Assembly (NCBI GenBank): GCA_964446835.1
Contig: CAYUQT010000055.1
Coordinates: 7,357-71,356 of the forward strand
Source: CAYUQT01 sp964446835
GTDB lineage: Bacteria; Planctomycetota; Phycisphaerae; UBA1845; JAFGLZ01
DNA: 64,000 bases
Reading direction: 5' to 3'
Of this stretch, positions 16,365 through 26,400 are shown piece after piece (position 1 is the stretch's first letter; the number at the start of each line of letters is the position of its first letter). The translations under genes were made by a program, and so were the position numbers. The notes below the pieces were generated by a model. It saw only the letters and a program-made list of their open reading frames with translations. It was not told the origin of the DNA and searched no databases.

Positions 16365-19007
16365 CTAGGATTCCTCTGCGGGTGGATCTTCCTTAGGAGT
16401 CTCGTCGGCGGCTTCCGTCGCGGGCGGCTCGGCCTCGTCCGTTGACGCCTCCTGATCGGGTTCAGAACCTGTTCCGTTGGCCTCCCCATTGGCTTCCCCG
16501 TGATCCACCTCCGGCGCCACGCGGGCCACGGCCGCGACGCGGTCGCCCTCTTCCACGCGGATCACGCGGACCCCCTGCGTCGCCCGTCCGATCTCTCGAA
16601 GGCTCGACAGATCCGTGCGAAGCATGATGCCGTTGGCGGTCATAATCATCAACTCGTCGGTGTCCTGGACGGCCTTGACGGCCACCACGCGCCCGTTGCG
16701 ATCGGTCGTCTTGATGTTGATCACGCCCTTGCCGCCCCGGTGCGTCAGGCGGTATTCCTCGATGTCCGTCCGCTTGCCGAAACCGTTCTCGCAAACAGTC
16801 AGAACCGAGGCCCCCGGTCGAACGACGATCATGTCCACGATGCGGTCGTCACCGCTGAGATTCATGCCCCTCACGCCGCGGGCCGACCGACCCATCGCCC
16901 GGACATCTTCCTCGGAGAACTGAATGGCCAGACCGTTGCGGGTGCCCAGCACAACGTTGTCCTTGCCGCCGGTCAGCTCGACACCGATGAGCTGGTCGTC
17001 GGGATCCAAAGTCAGGGCGATGATCCCGCTCGGACGCGGATGACTGAAGGCACCCAGCGGGGTCTTCTTCACCACGCCCTTGGAGGTGGCGAAGAACACG
17101 AACCGTTCCTCGAACATCTCGATCGGCAAGATGGCCCGGACCTCTTCGTTGGGCTGCATCTTGATCAGGTTGGCGACCGATCGCCCCCGGCTGGTCCGCG
17201 ACATCGACGGGATGTCGTAGACCTTCAGCCAGTAGATCCGCCCTCGCGTGGTAAACACCAACAGGTAATCGTGCGTGCTGGCCGAGAAGAGGTCGCGAAC
17301 GAAGTCGCCTTCCTTCTGGTCCGACCCGATCACGCCCCGGCCGCCCCGACCCTGCTTGCGATAGGTGTCGATGGCCGTCCGCTTGATGTATCCCTCGTTG
17401 GTCATCGAGACGATGACCTGCTCGTCCGGGATGAGTTCCTCCATGCTGAAATCGGTCACCGCGCCGGTGATCTCGGTCCGCCGCGTGTCGGCGTACTTGT
17501 CCTTCATCTCGAACATATCTTCGCGGATGATGTCGAGCACCAGGGCCTCGTCGCGCAGGATCGCCTCGTAGCCCTCGATCTCCTCCGCCAGTTTCGAGTA
17601 ATCGCGCGCCAGCTTCTCGATCTCCAGCCCCGTCAGCCTCTGGAGCTGCATCGACAGGATCGCATCCGCCTGGGGACCCGTCAGGAACTGATCCGTCCCC
17701 GTCACGCGCTTCAGAAACGCCTCGGGCAGCAGGGCCTTCAGCGTCGCCTGCTCGGTCAGGCGAAGGGCCTTGGCCATCAAACGCTGCTTGGCGGTGGGCG
17801 GATCCGGCGAATGGCGAATGATCATGATGATCTCGTCAATGTCGCCCACGGCCAGGATAAGCCCTTCCAGAATGTGGGCCTTCTCGCGCGCCCGCTGCAA
17901 CAGGCACCGCGTCCGCCGGCGGATGACGTCTTTCCGGTGCGAGACGAACTCTTCGAGGATCTGCTTGAGGTTCAACACGCGCGGCTCGCGACGGACCAGC
18001 GCCAGGTTCATCGCCGCAAAGTTCGTCTGCAGCGACGTGTACTGGTAAAGCTGGTTGATCACGACGTCGGCATTGGCATCTTTCTTCAGCTCGATTTCGA
18101 TCCGGCAAGGGTGCTTGCGCCCCGAGGCGTCGTTGATGTGGGCGATGTCGGGCATCAGGCCGTCCTTGAACGCCTGCGCCATCCGTTCCAGGATCGTCGT
18201 CTTGAGGATCTGGAAGGGGATCTCGTCGACCACGATCATCTGCCGGCCGCCCTTGAGTTCCTCGGTGTGAACCTTGGAACGGACGGTGAGCGTGCCCCGG
18301 CCGTGGTGGTACAGCTCGTAGATGCCCTTGCGCCCGCAGATCATCGCACCCGTGGGGAAGTCCGGCCCGGGGATCACCTTCATCAGTTCGTCGATCGTAA
18401 CATTCGGGTTGTCCAGCAGCTTGACCACGGCGTCGCAAACCTCGCCGAGGTTGTGCGGCGGCAGATTGGTCGCCATCCCCACCGCGATGCCCGTGGACCC
18501 GTTCACCAGCAGGTTGGGGAACTTGGCCGGCAGAACGATCGGCTCGTTCGAGCGGTCGTCGAAGGTCCGCTGGAAATCGACGGTGTCCAGATCGAGGTCG
18601 GCCAGCATCTCGGCCGCGGGATGGGCCATCCGGGCCTCGGTGTATCGCATGGCCGCCGGGGGGTCGCCGTCGAGTGACCCGAAGTTCCCCTGGGCCGTCA
18701 CCAGCACGCACCGCATGCTCCAGCCCTGCCCCATGCGGACGAGCGTGGGGTAGATCGCCTGATCGCCGTGCGGGTGGTACTTGCCCATGCACTCGCCGAC
18801 GATGGTCGCACATTTTCGGAAGCCCGCGCGGGGGCCGAGGTTCAGGCCGTTCATCGCCACCAGGATGCGGCGCTGTGAGGGCTTCAGCCCGTCGCGCACG
18901 TCCGGAAGGGCCCGCGACATGATCACGCTCATCGCGTAGGTCAGGTACGAGTCCTTCATCTCCGACGTGATCGGGAGACTCTCGATTCTTTCCGGTGATT
19001 CGCTCAT
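16365..19007 (-). CDS. gyrA: DNA gyrase subunit A
   Basis: GyrA cuts and rejoins DNA in negative supercoiling. The 880-residue length is normal. The catalytic Tyr falls at residue 122 in AMRYTEARMA, the same position as in Escherichia coli. The HPHGD motif is at residues 78-82, and a GyrA-box (QGRGGRG) lies near residue 550, which separates gyrase from ParC. The C-terminal beta-pinwheel is complete, and an acidic tail follows (EEPPATEAADETP). The quinolone-contact positions 83 and 87 are Gln and Pro, not the usual Ser and Asp/Glu. gyrB is not adjacent. The gene is alone on its strand. Confidence 0.95.
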   Translation of the reverse strand: MSESPERIESLPITSEMKDSYLTYAMSVIMSRALPDVRDGLKPSQRRILVAMNGLNLGPRAGFRKCATIVGECMGKYHPHGDQAIYPTLVRMGQGWSMRCVLVTAQGNFGSLDGDPPAAMRYTEARMAHPAAEMLADLDLDTVDFQRTFDDRSNEPIVLPAKFPNLLVNGSTGIAVGMATNLPPHNLGEVCDAVVKLLDNPNVTIDELMKVIPGPDFPTGAMICGRKGIYELYHHGRGTLTVRSKVHTEELKGGRQMIVVDEIPFQILKTTILERMAQAFKDGLMPDIAHINDASGRKHPCRIEIELKKDANADVVINQLYQYTSLQTNFAAMNLALVRREPRVLNLKQILEEFVSHRKDVIRRRTRCLLQRAREKAHILEGLILAVGDIDEIIMIIRHSPDPPTAKQRLMAKALRLTEQATLKALLPEAFLKRVTGTDQFLTGPQADAILSMQLQRLTGLEIEKLARDYSKLAEEIEGYEAILRDEALVLDIIREDMFEMKDKYADTRRTEITGAVTDFSMEELIPDEQVIVSMTNEGYIKRTAIDTYRKQGRGGRGVIGSDQKEGDFVRDLFSASTHDYLLVFTTRGRIYWLKVYDIPSMSRTSRGRSVANLIKMQPNEEVRAILPIEMFEERFVFFATSKGVVKKTPLGAFSHPRPSGIIALTLDPDDQLIGVELTGGKDNVVLGTRNGLAIQFSEEDVRAMGRSARGVRGMNLSGDDRIVDMIVVRPGASVLTVCENGFGKRTDIEEYRLTHRGGKGVINIKTTDRNGRVVAVKAVQDTDELMIMTANGIMLRTDLSSLREIGRATQGVRVIRVEEGDRVAAVARVAPEVDHGEANGEANGTGSEPDQEASTDEAEPPATEAADETPKEDPPAEES

Positions 19008-19485
19008 GGAGACAACTCGGGGTTACCGCCGGCGATTCCATTCAACTCGTCGCACACGGGACACATCGTGATCTTGCCGGGCCTCCTTGCCGGACAGAGG
19101 CAGGTCTTCGCCGATGCCGTTGGCCCCATGCGCCATTACAAGGCCGACCGACTCCCGTGTGTCGATATCCAAAGCGATATTCTATCCGAACCACGCCGCG
19201 CGGCAAGCACCGCCGAGCGCCGAAAGCCCCCCCTCCGACCCCCGTTTCCAGACCCCCGCCCCCGCCGTTTTCCCCCGCTTTCCAGCGAATCGGCTCCAGT
19301 TCCGCCCCCGCCGCCCGCAACCCCGCCGCCTCGGCAAAACAAGCCATTTTGCGGGGAGGGCAAGCGTATCCGCGAGCCGCCCTTTTAGAGTGCGCTGGCA
19401 ACGACGGCGCTCTGGATCGCAGCGAACCCACCCCCCAGGCGGGCTGACAGGCGGCTACAGAATCGGCAAGGGGTGTATTGTCGTT
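19008..19485. other. Non-coding stretch upstream of gyrA
   Basis: No credible gene in about 480 bp. The sequence is C- and G-rich (for example runs of CCCCC near 19229-19265). Open frames here are low-complexity Arg/Pro peptides. The minus-strand promoter of gyrA must lie here but I see no clear match. Confidence 0.5.
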
Positions 19486-19515
19486 TGACAATCCCATGTC
19501 GAGAAGCAGGCGCAT
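19486..19515 (-). pseudogene. N-terminal stub of a DUF5615 PIN-like toxin
   Basis: Two bases after the antitoxin stop, the minus strand starts MRLLLDMGLS, the characteristic beginning of DUF5615 PIN-like toxins paired with DUF433. After about ten residues the frame turns into unrelated sequence with no PIN-type acidic motif. Only the first 30 bases or so seem to be left. Confidence 0.55.
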
Positions 19516-19516
19516 C

Positions 19517-19741
19517 CTAACCCGCCTTCACGATAACGCGCTCATCGGCCAGAAGTGCCGCGTAGTGAATGCACTGATCGATGTCGGCGTCTTCCAGGTT
19601 CGGGTAGTCGGCAAGAATCTCCTGACGTGTCATTCTCCCGGCCAGCATCTTCAGGACAACGCTCACCGGTATTCGCATGCCGCGAACACAGGGCCTACCT
19701 CCCATGATCTGATCGTCGAACGTGATGCGATCCAGCACCAT
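19517..19741 (-). CDS. DUF433 antitoxin
   Basis: The 74-residue protein shows the DUF433 pattern of VLDRITFDDQIMGGRPCVRG, RIPVSVVLKMLAG and EILADYPNLEDADI. In known pairs it is a winged-helix antitoxin that represses its operon and neutralises a DUF5615 PIN-like ribonuclease. The ATG at 19741 follows GGAGGT at six bases. Two bases after its stop the toxin gene begins but is cut off after about ten codons, so this is an orphan antitoxin. It may still bind DNA or protect against related toxins elsewhere. Confidence 0.85.
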   Translation of the reverse strand: MVLDRITFDDQIMGGRPCVRGMRIPVSVVLKMLAGRMTRQEILADYPNLEDADIDQCIHYAALLADERVIVKAG

Positions 19742-20148
19742 GTGCAGACCTCCAAGAATGCAATTCCATTCTATCCGCCCTGCCCCCCGATTCCATCCCA
19801 TGGGTCCTCATCCTCTATCCTTTCGAGGCCCCCCAAAGCGTGGCGGTATGCCGACCGTACCCCCTGTAGTTCTCGGCTCGACCCACCGCGCCGCTCCCTC
19901 CAGGCCGAAGGCCCTGCACCGTCCTCCTTCTGCGGCGCGCACCTCGGGAGAGACACCATACAGATCTCCTGCCGCCCCAGCGGGTCGAAGGATTCTCGCC
20001 CCAGGGAATGACTCGCTTTCCCGGGACGCCGGTCCTGTGACCGCCGCCCAGGGAATACCTGCCTGTCCCCCTCCGGTTTGCGCCTCTATACGGCAGACCC
20101 TTCCATCACGACCGAGGCCCCCCATCGCCACGGACAAATCTGCCCATC
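19742..20148. other. Non-coding stretch with short inverted repeats
   Basis: No gene seen in about 400 bp. It contains GGCCGAAGGCC near 19909, a palindromic core also present at 63064 in the last kilobase. It probably holds degraded repeat units. Confidence 0.4.
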
Positions 20149-20178
20149 TTGTATCTCTGGGATCGTTCGTCCTATAAT
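20149..20178 (+). promoter_or_regulatory. Promoter of the kinase-glycosyltransferase pair
   Basis: TTGTAT (20149-20154) and TATAAT (20173-20178) are 18 bp apart, a close sigma-70 match. Transcription would start near 20185, which argues against translation from the TTG inside the -10 box and favours the ATG at 20232. Confidence 0.72.
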
Positions 20179-20231
20179 TGAATCACGATGGCGCGGTGGC
20201 ACGCGGGGCTTCGGTCATCCGCGGAGTTCTC

Positions 20232-22112
20232 ATGACATCCCGACGTAAATCCGAATCCGGTTCCGCCGGCCACCCGTCGGCATCTCTAGGTACGCAACTC
20301 ACTCCCAGAACCCAGCCTCCCGCCTGGAACGGTTTCCATATCCGTGTCCGAGGGGTCCATTGGCACGTGCGCCCCGGCTGGGAATCGCTGGTCTGTGGGG
20401 CCACCGCTCCAAACTGGCTTCACCTCGTGGCCGAATCCGGGGCCGAGCCCGTCAAGCGCAACACGGCCAGAGAAGTCTGGCGCGTCACCGTGGCCGATCA
20501 GGAATTCTTCGTCAAAATCTACCACGAGCGCGGAATCGCCGGGAAGCTCCGGGCCATGTTCCGCGGGCCCGGCTGCCTGCTCGAATGGCGGGCCGGCGAA
20601 CATGCCTACCGCCATCAGATCGGCACCGTCGAGCCGGTGGCCTACGGACTCTCGGGCTGGCGGGGAGCGTTCGGTCCCTGCGTCCTGATCACCCGGAGCC
20701 TTCGCGAGGCCACACCCCTTCACGTTTACTGGCAGAACCGCATCGTCGGAGGCGAACCCGATCGCCGCCGCCGATCGGCCAACGCCCTCATCGATGCCGC
20801 CGCCGAGGCCCTCGCCAAGGCCCATCAGGGCGGCTTCCATCATCGAGACCTGCACGCCGGAAACCTCCTGGTGACTGCCGAGGCCGACGTCCGCCCTGAA
20901 GTCGTCTTCGTCGATCTTCATGACGTTCGCGTGGGGCCCCGCGTCCCCGATCAAACCGCGATCCGCAATCTCGCCCAGCTCAACCAGTGGTTCCGCCGCC
21001 ATGCCACGCAGACCGACCGGCTGCGGTTCCTCCGACACTACGTCGAAACTCGCGAGGAACTCTCTCGCCGCACCGACAGCGGTCCCGGCCTGAGATTGGA
21101 CTACCGCGGACTCCTGAAGGCCCTCGACATCGCGGCCGATCGCCATTCCCGAAGTCTGTGGTCCAAGCGCGATCGCACCGCCCTGCGCGATAACAAATAC
21201 TTCGCTCGCCTCCGCGCCCCCAACGGCTGGCGAGGGCACGTCTTCCTGCGAGCCAAACACCCCGTGCCCGGCAGCCGCGCATCCTACATGCAGTTCACAC
21301 GCGCCGAATGGCAGAAGTGGCTGAACCGGCCCCTGGAGTGGATCCGGACCGATCGCACCGACCTCATCAAAGATTCCCACACGGCCAGCATCTGCCGAGG
21401 GGTGCTCCCCACCGGCGAGGGGCCGCTCGACGTCATCTGCAAACAGGCCCGGCCCCGCACGTGGTGGAAGGGGCTCTACTACCTCTTCACCGACTCGCGC
21501 AACCTCCGGACCTATCGCAAGGGATATCAGCTTATCAACCGCGATCTGCCGACGGCGCGACCGCTGGCCGTCATGGAACGCCGATTCGCCGGCCTGCTGC
21601 TCGACAGCATGGTCATGACCGAGGCGATCCCCAACGCCAAGGATTTCGACGCCCTGCTTCGCGTCGATCTGCCGGGGCAGGAGCCCCGCGTCCAGCGGCG
21701 CGTCAAAGACGAACTCATCGAAGAACTGGCTCGCCTGGTCAAGAACCTCCAGGCCAGGGGGTTCGCCCATCGCGATTTCAAGGCGTCCAACCTGATGGTT
21801 CAGTGGGACCCGTCTGAAGGCCAGCCGCCTCGGCTCACCCTGGTCGACCTCGACGGACTGCTGCTCCGCCGCCGACTCTCACTGCGAGATCGGCTCCGCC
21901 CCCTCATGCGACTGAACGTCAGCATGGACGAGGCCCGGCTCGTCACCCGTACAGACCGGCTGCGCTTCCTCAAGGCCTATCTCAGAGGCTTCACCCTCGA
22001 ACACAGCAACTGGAAACTCATCTGGCAACTGCTGGCCGGAATGAGCCGGTCGAAACGCCTTGAGAAGGAAAGACGGCTCAAGTGGAAGATGCAGCACTAC
22101 GGCCGGCCCTGA
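20232..22112 (+). CDS. Two-domain WaaP/Kdo-kinase-like sugar kinase
   Basis: The 626-residue product contains two protein-kinase-fold domains of the lipopolysaccharide core kinase type. The first has FHHRDLHAGNLLV near residue 203 and VVFVDLHD. The second has FAHRDFKASNLMV near residue 511 and LTLVDLDG. Both keep the catalytic Asp and the metal-binding DxD/Asn pattern. Such enzymes phosphorylate heptose or Kdo in the LPS inner core. The gene is 14 bp from a GT9 heptosyltransferase-like gene, so a core-oligosaccharide role is likely. The start at 20232 has GGAG upstream and fits the promoter. Two kinases in one chain is unusual. Confidence 0.82.
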   Translation: MTSRRKSESGSAGHPSASLGTQLTPRTQPPAWNGFHIRVRGVHWHVRPGWESLVCGATAPNWLHLVAESGAEPVKRNTAREVWRVTVADQEFFVKIYHERGIAGKLRAMFRGPGCLLEWRAGEHAYRHQIGTVEPVAYGLSGWRGAFGPCVLITRSLREATPLHVYWQNRIVGGEPDRRRRSANALIDAAAEALAKAHQGGFHHRDLHAGNLLVTAEADVRPEVVFVDLHDVRVGPRVPDQTAIRNLAQLNQWFRRHATQTDRLRFLRHYVETREELSRRTDSGPGLRLDYRGLLKALDIAADRHSRSLWSKRDRTALRDNKYFARLRAPNGWRGHVFLRAKHPVPGSRASYMQFTRAEWQKWLNRPLEWIRTDRTDLIKDSHTASICRGVLPTGEGPLDVICKQARPRTWWKGLYYLFTDSRNLRTYRKGYQLINRDLPTARPLAVMERRFAGLLLDSMVMTEAIPNAKDFDALLRVDLPGQEPRVQRRVKDELIEELARLVKNLQARGFAHRDFKASNLMVQWDPSEGQPPRLTLVDLDGLLLRRRLSLRDRLRPLMRLNVSMDEARLVTRTDRLRFLKAYLRGFTLEHSNWKLIWQLLAGMSRSKRLEKERRLKWKMQHYGRP

Positions 22113-22126
22113 GGACTCCTCCGACG

Positions 22127-23209
22127 ATGCCTCCTTCGCCAACACACCCCGAGTTCCGTCGGATCCTGATCGTAAAACCCAGCAGCATGGGCGACATCAT
22201 CCACGCCCTGCCGATCCTCGACGGCCTGCGCCAGCGCTACCCCTCGGCCCATATCGCCTGGCTCGTCGGTGTCCCCTTCGTCGATCTCGTTTGCGGACAT
22301 CCCTCGGTCAACGAGGTGATCCCCTTCGACCGGGCCCGATTCGGCCGGGTCGGGCGAAGCCCCGGAATCACCATGGAATTCCTGCGGTTCCTTCGATCGC
22401 TCCGGCAGCGCCGGTTCGACCTGGCCATCGACCTCCAGGGGCTCTTCCGCAGCGGATTCCTCACCCGGGCCTCGGGCGCCGCCGTCCGCATCGGCCCGCC
22501 CGCCGGGCGAGAACTGTCCGGCATGTTCTACACCGAACGATACCCCCCCCGCCCGGCCGACGCCCACGCCGTCGAACACATGTGGGCCGTGGCCGAGGTC
22601 CTGGGGTTCGCCGATCGGCCCAAGCAGTTTCGCCTGTCCATCACCGATGCCGATCGAGAGGCCATTCGAGGGCGGCTCCGAGCCCGCCAGATCGATCCCG
22701 GGCGCGGATACGTGGCCGTGTTTCCCGGTGCCCGGCAAGAGACGAAACGCTGGCCCGCCGCCCACTTCGCCGCGCTCATCGACCGCCTCTCGGCACAGAC
22801 GCATCTGGACATCGTCCTGGCCGGCAGCACGGCAGAGGTCGACATGTGCCGCACCGTGGGCTCCCTGAGCGCGACTGCGTCGGTGAACCTGGCGGGCGAA
22901 ACGACGCGCCGCGAGGTCATCGCACTCATCGAAGCGGCCCGCCTCGTGATCACCAACGATTCGGGACCGATGCACGTCGCCGATGTGCTCCACCGGCCCA
23001 TGGTGGCGATCTTCGGACCGACCAACCCCCTCCGGACGGGACCCTACCATCACCCCGAGTCGGTCGTACAGCTCGACCTGCCCTGCCTCCCGTGTTACCT
23101 GCGGCATCTGGATCGCTGCCGTCAGGAGCATGCCTGCATGAACCGGCTGGACGTCGATCGCGTCGCCCAGGCGGCCCTGGAACGCCTGTCCAAAACAGAC
23201 GGTGTATAG
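22127..23209 (+). CDS. GT9 heptosyltransferase-like glycosyltransferase
   Basis: GT9 enzymes add heptose to the LPS inner core from ADP-heptose. The 360-residue protein has RRILIVKPSSMGDIIHALPI at its start, FDLAIDLQGLFRSGFL, YVAVFPGARQETKRWP and the donor-binding ITNDSGPMHVADVL, in the usual order. An ATG at 22082 would overlap the preceding gene. The ATG at 22127 was chosen for its spacing and the homology start. With the upstream double kinase it forms a small envelope-sugar operon. Confidence 0.88.
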   Translation: MPPSPTHPEFRRILIVKPSSMGDIIHALPILDGLRQRYPSAHIAWLVGVPFVDLVCGHPSVNEVIPFDRARFGRVGRSPGITMEFLRFLRSLRQRRFDLAIDLQGLFRSGFLTRASGAAVRIGPPAGRELSGMFYTERYPPRPADAHAVEHMWAVAEVLGFADRPKQFRLSITDADREAIRGRLRARQIDPGRGYVAVFPGARQETKRWPAAHFAALIDRLSAQTHLDIVLAGSTAEVDMCRTVGSLSATASVNLAGETTRREVIALIEAARLVITNDSGPMHVADVLHRPMVAIFGPTNPLRTGPYHHPESVVQLDLPCLPCYLRHLDRCRQEHACMNRLDVDRVAQAALERLSKTDGV

Positions 23210-23442
23210 ACGTCGCCGGGGCCGAGCGAGGGGCTGAAACGCTCGCCGTTCCGTGGGAGAAGAGGGAGGCCACAGATCATCGAGACGGGCGAGGTTCCTG
23301 CCGTTTTATTCCCGTCGGATCGCCCATTGCCAACCCGTCGGAAAATGGGTACTTCTATGGCACGGACCCTGGGGCGCCAGGGGCCGCTCCCACGGAGTAG
23401 GAACACTCGAAAACGACTCGCCTGAGACAGGGAGGTCCGGAG

Positions 23443-26400
23443 TTGCTTACCGAAAACCTGACACCTGCATTTACCACGGGGGCTCGCAACAAGGGCAGAG
23501 ACTACTTCTTCCAGAGGCGCGTGGAGATGCTCCGATGGACCGACGACGGCAAGGTCCGCGCGGTGGTCTCCGGCGAAGACGGCGACTACATCGTCCTGAT
23601 GGAGTTCCATCGCACACCCGACGCGTGGTCCATCCGGGCCGACTGCGACTGCAACTACGCGACGTCCTACGGCGATCCCTGCAAGCACGTCTACGCGGCC
23701 CTGATGGCCGTCGACGCGCGAAAACCCTTCGGCCTGCCACCCGAAAAGGTCTCATTGGAGATGGCCCTGGAGCCATTGGACGATTGGGGTGCCCTGGACG
23801 ACGACCCGCTGGAAGCCATCGACGATCTCGTCGAACGATCATCAGACGACGACGATGAGCCGGCATTCGAATGGGATCTCGACAAGAGGCGTCCGCACCC
23901 CTTCTCGGGTCGGACCGCCACTCCCCGATGGCAGACGGTCCTCGGCGAAGTCGCACAGCGTCGATACCTGATCGACGACGAGGATCCGAACGCCCGCCCG
24001 GACCTCAGCCGGATCGAACCCCTGTACATTCTCGAGTTCCAGGAACACTACCATGAGATGCGCTTCCTGCTGGCCCTCGGTCAGCGAACGACGACCCTCA
24101 AAGGCACACCCGGCAAGATCAAGGACCTTCGGCTCAGTCAGCACGACATCCCCCGGTTGTCCAATGAACTGGATCGCCACATATGCCTGATGCTGTTGGG
24201 CTGCTCCGTTCCCGGAAATCCCTACGATCGATACTCCTCGTTCTACCGCAGCGAGAGCCGCTGCCTGCACCGATGCATCATGGACCCGCGCGCCATCTCG
24301 GCGGTTCTGCCCCTGCTGTTCCGAACGGGCCGGGTCTTCGTGCGCGCTTGCGAGGGGGGCGAGGCCCGGCCGCTCACCTGGGACGACGGCCCGCCCTGGG
24401 ACCTGGTTCTGTCCCTCGAACCGGTGCGAGGCAGCCAGGAGTATGCCTTCACGCTGCGAATCCGGCGGGGCGACACGCTGGCGGATTTTCGCGACGGCGA
24501 TCGGATCATGGCCGGGCATCCGGAACACCTGATCAGCCAGGGAGTGATGAGCCCCATCCGCACCCACGGGTGCATGTCGTGGCTCGGGCATCATCAGAAG
24601 ATCGACGCAGTCCGGGTGACACTCACCGATCGCGAGGCCCTGCTCAAGAGGCTGGCCGAGATGGGTGTCCACCCGCCCGTGGAATGGCCCGCCGAATGGC
24701 GGGTCCAGGATGCCCGCGACCTCCCACCGGTGCCGGAGCTGCGGCTGATCATGGACGAGCGATACCGCAGTGCCAAACAGCAGTTCGTCTACGCGGATCT
24801 CGCCTTTCGGTATGGCGATCTGGCCATTCCGGCGGAACGATCGGGCAGCATCCTGATCGATCCGGCAGGTGGCCGCCAGGTCTACCGACAGAGCGACGTC
24901 GAGCGGACCCACGTCGAACGACTGTTCGAGCTGGGCTGTGACCGGCCCTCCCATTCCAGGCAATACCGCTTTCGACAGAATCGCCTGGTCGGCCTGGTGG
25001 CCTCACTGCTCGATGAAGGCTGGAACGTCCTGGGCGACAACCTGAAGTTTCGCAAGCCCGGCGACCTGGCCCTTCAGGTCTCCAGCGGGATCGACTGGTT
25101 CGAGCTGAACGGCGCGATCGATTTCGAGGGGCAGCGCATGACGCTCCCCGCCCTCCTGGCGGCCCATGTCAAAGGCGAACGGTTCATCCGCCTGAATGAC
25201 GGCTCGATGGGCATGCTGCCCCAGGAGTGGCTCGACAAGCACGGCGCCCTCCTGGGGCTCGGTAAGGTCGAAAAGGGCGGGATCTGTTTCGCCAAGGGAC
25301 AGGTCAGTCTGATCGATGCCCTCCTGGCCGAGCTGCCCGAGGCAAAGTTCGACGAGACCCTCGCCGCCGCCCGCGACAAACTCAACGCCTTCGCCGGAAT
25401 TGCCTCGACACCGGCCCCTGCTTCCTTCACCGGACAGCTCCGCTCCTACCAGGAACACGGCCTGGCCTGGATGTCCTTCCTCAACGATATCGGTTGGGGC
25501 GGGTGCCTGGCCGACGACATGGGGCTCGGCAAGACCATTCAGGTTCTGGCCCTCCTGGCCGAGCGCAAGAGCCGGGGCGATGCGCTGCCTTCCCTGGCGG
25601 TGGTGCCGAAATCCGTCGTCTTCAACTGGGTTCGCGAGGCCGAACGGTTCGCCCCGGATCTCCGCGTCATGGAGTACCTGGGCAGTGGGCGCAAAGATCA
25701 GGCCGACCGCTTCGCTCAGCACGACCTGATCGTCACCACCTACGGTACGCTTCGCAAGGACATCGAGAAGCTCCGCGAACGTGAATTCAACTATGTCATC
25801 CTGGACGAGGCCCAGGCGATCAAGAACCCCCAGTCGCTGGCGGCCAAGTGCTCGCGCCTGCTCAAAGCACGGCACCGGCTGGTCATGACGGGCACGCCGG
25901 TCGAAAACCACCTGAGCGACCTGTGGTCGCTGTTCGAGTTCCTGAATCCGGGGCTGTTGGGCGGCTCCGTCGCCTTCCGTGAGGTGTTCTGCCGAAAACC
26001 CGCCGACGACGAGCCGGATCGGCGCTACAGCCTCCTCCATCGAATGCTCCGTCCGTTCATCCTGCGCCGGACCAAAGAGCAGGTCGCCCCGGAACTGCCC
26101 GAACGCGTCGAGCAGACCGTCGAATGCGTCATGGGAACCAAACAGAAACAGTACTACCAGGAGCTGAAGGAATACTACCGGGCCTCCCTGTTGGGACGCG
26201 TCGATCACGACGGTCTGGCCAAGAGCAAGATCCATGTACTCGAAGCCCTGCTCCGGCTGCGACAGGCGGCCTGTCACCCGGGCCTGATCGACCCGGCTCG
26301 GCACGATGCCGAGGCCACCAAGCTCGACACCCTGCTCGAAATGCTCGATGAATCGATGTCCGACGGGCACAAGACGCTGGTCTTCTCGCAGTTCACCTCG

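Noticed and set aside
16500..18677. A 725-codon open frame on the plus strand across gyrA
   Set aside because: It is antisense to a well-supported gyrA and reads as His/Asp/Arg-rich sequence. High GC creates such long antisense frames.
22060..23400. A 446-codon plus-strand frame overlapping the GT9 gene
   Set aside because: It is an Arg/Pro-rich shifted frame of a clear glycosyltransferase.
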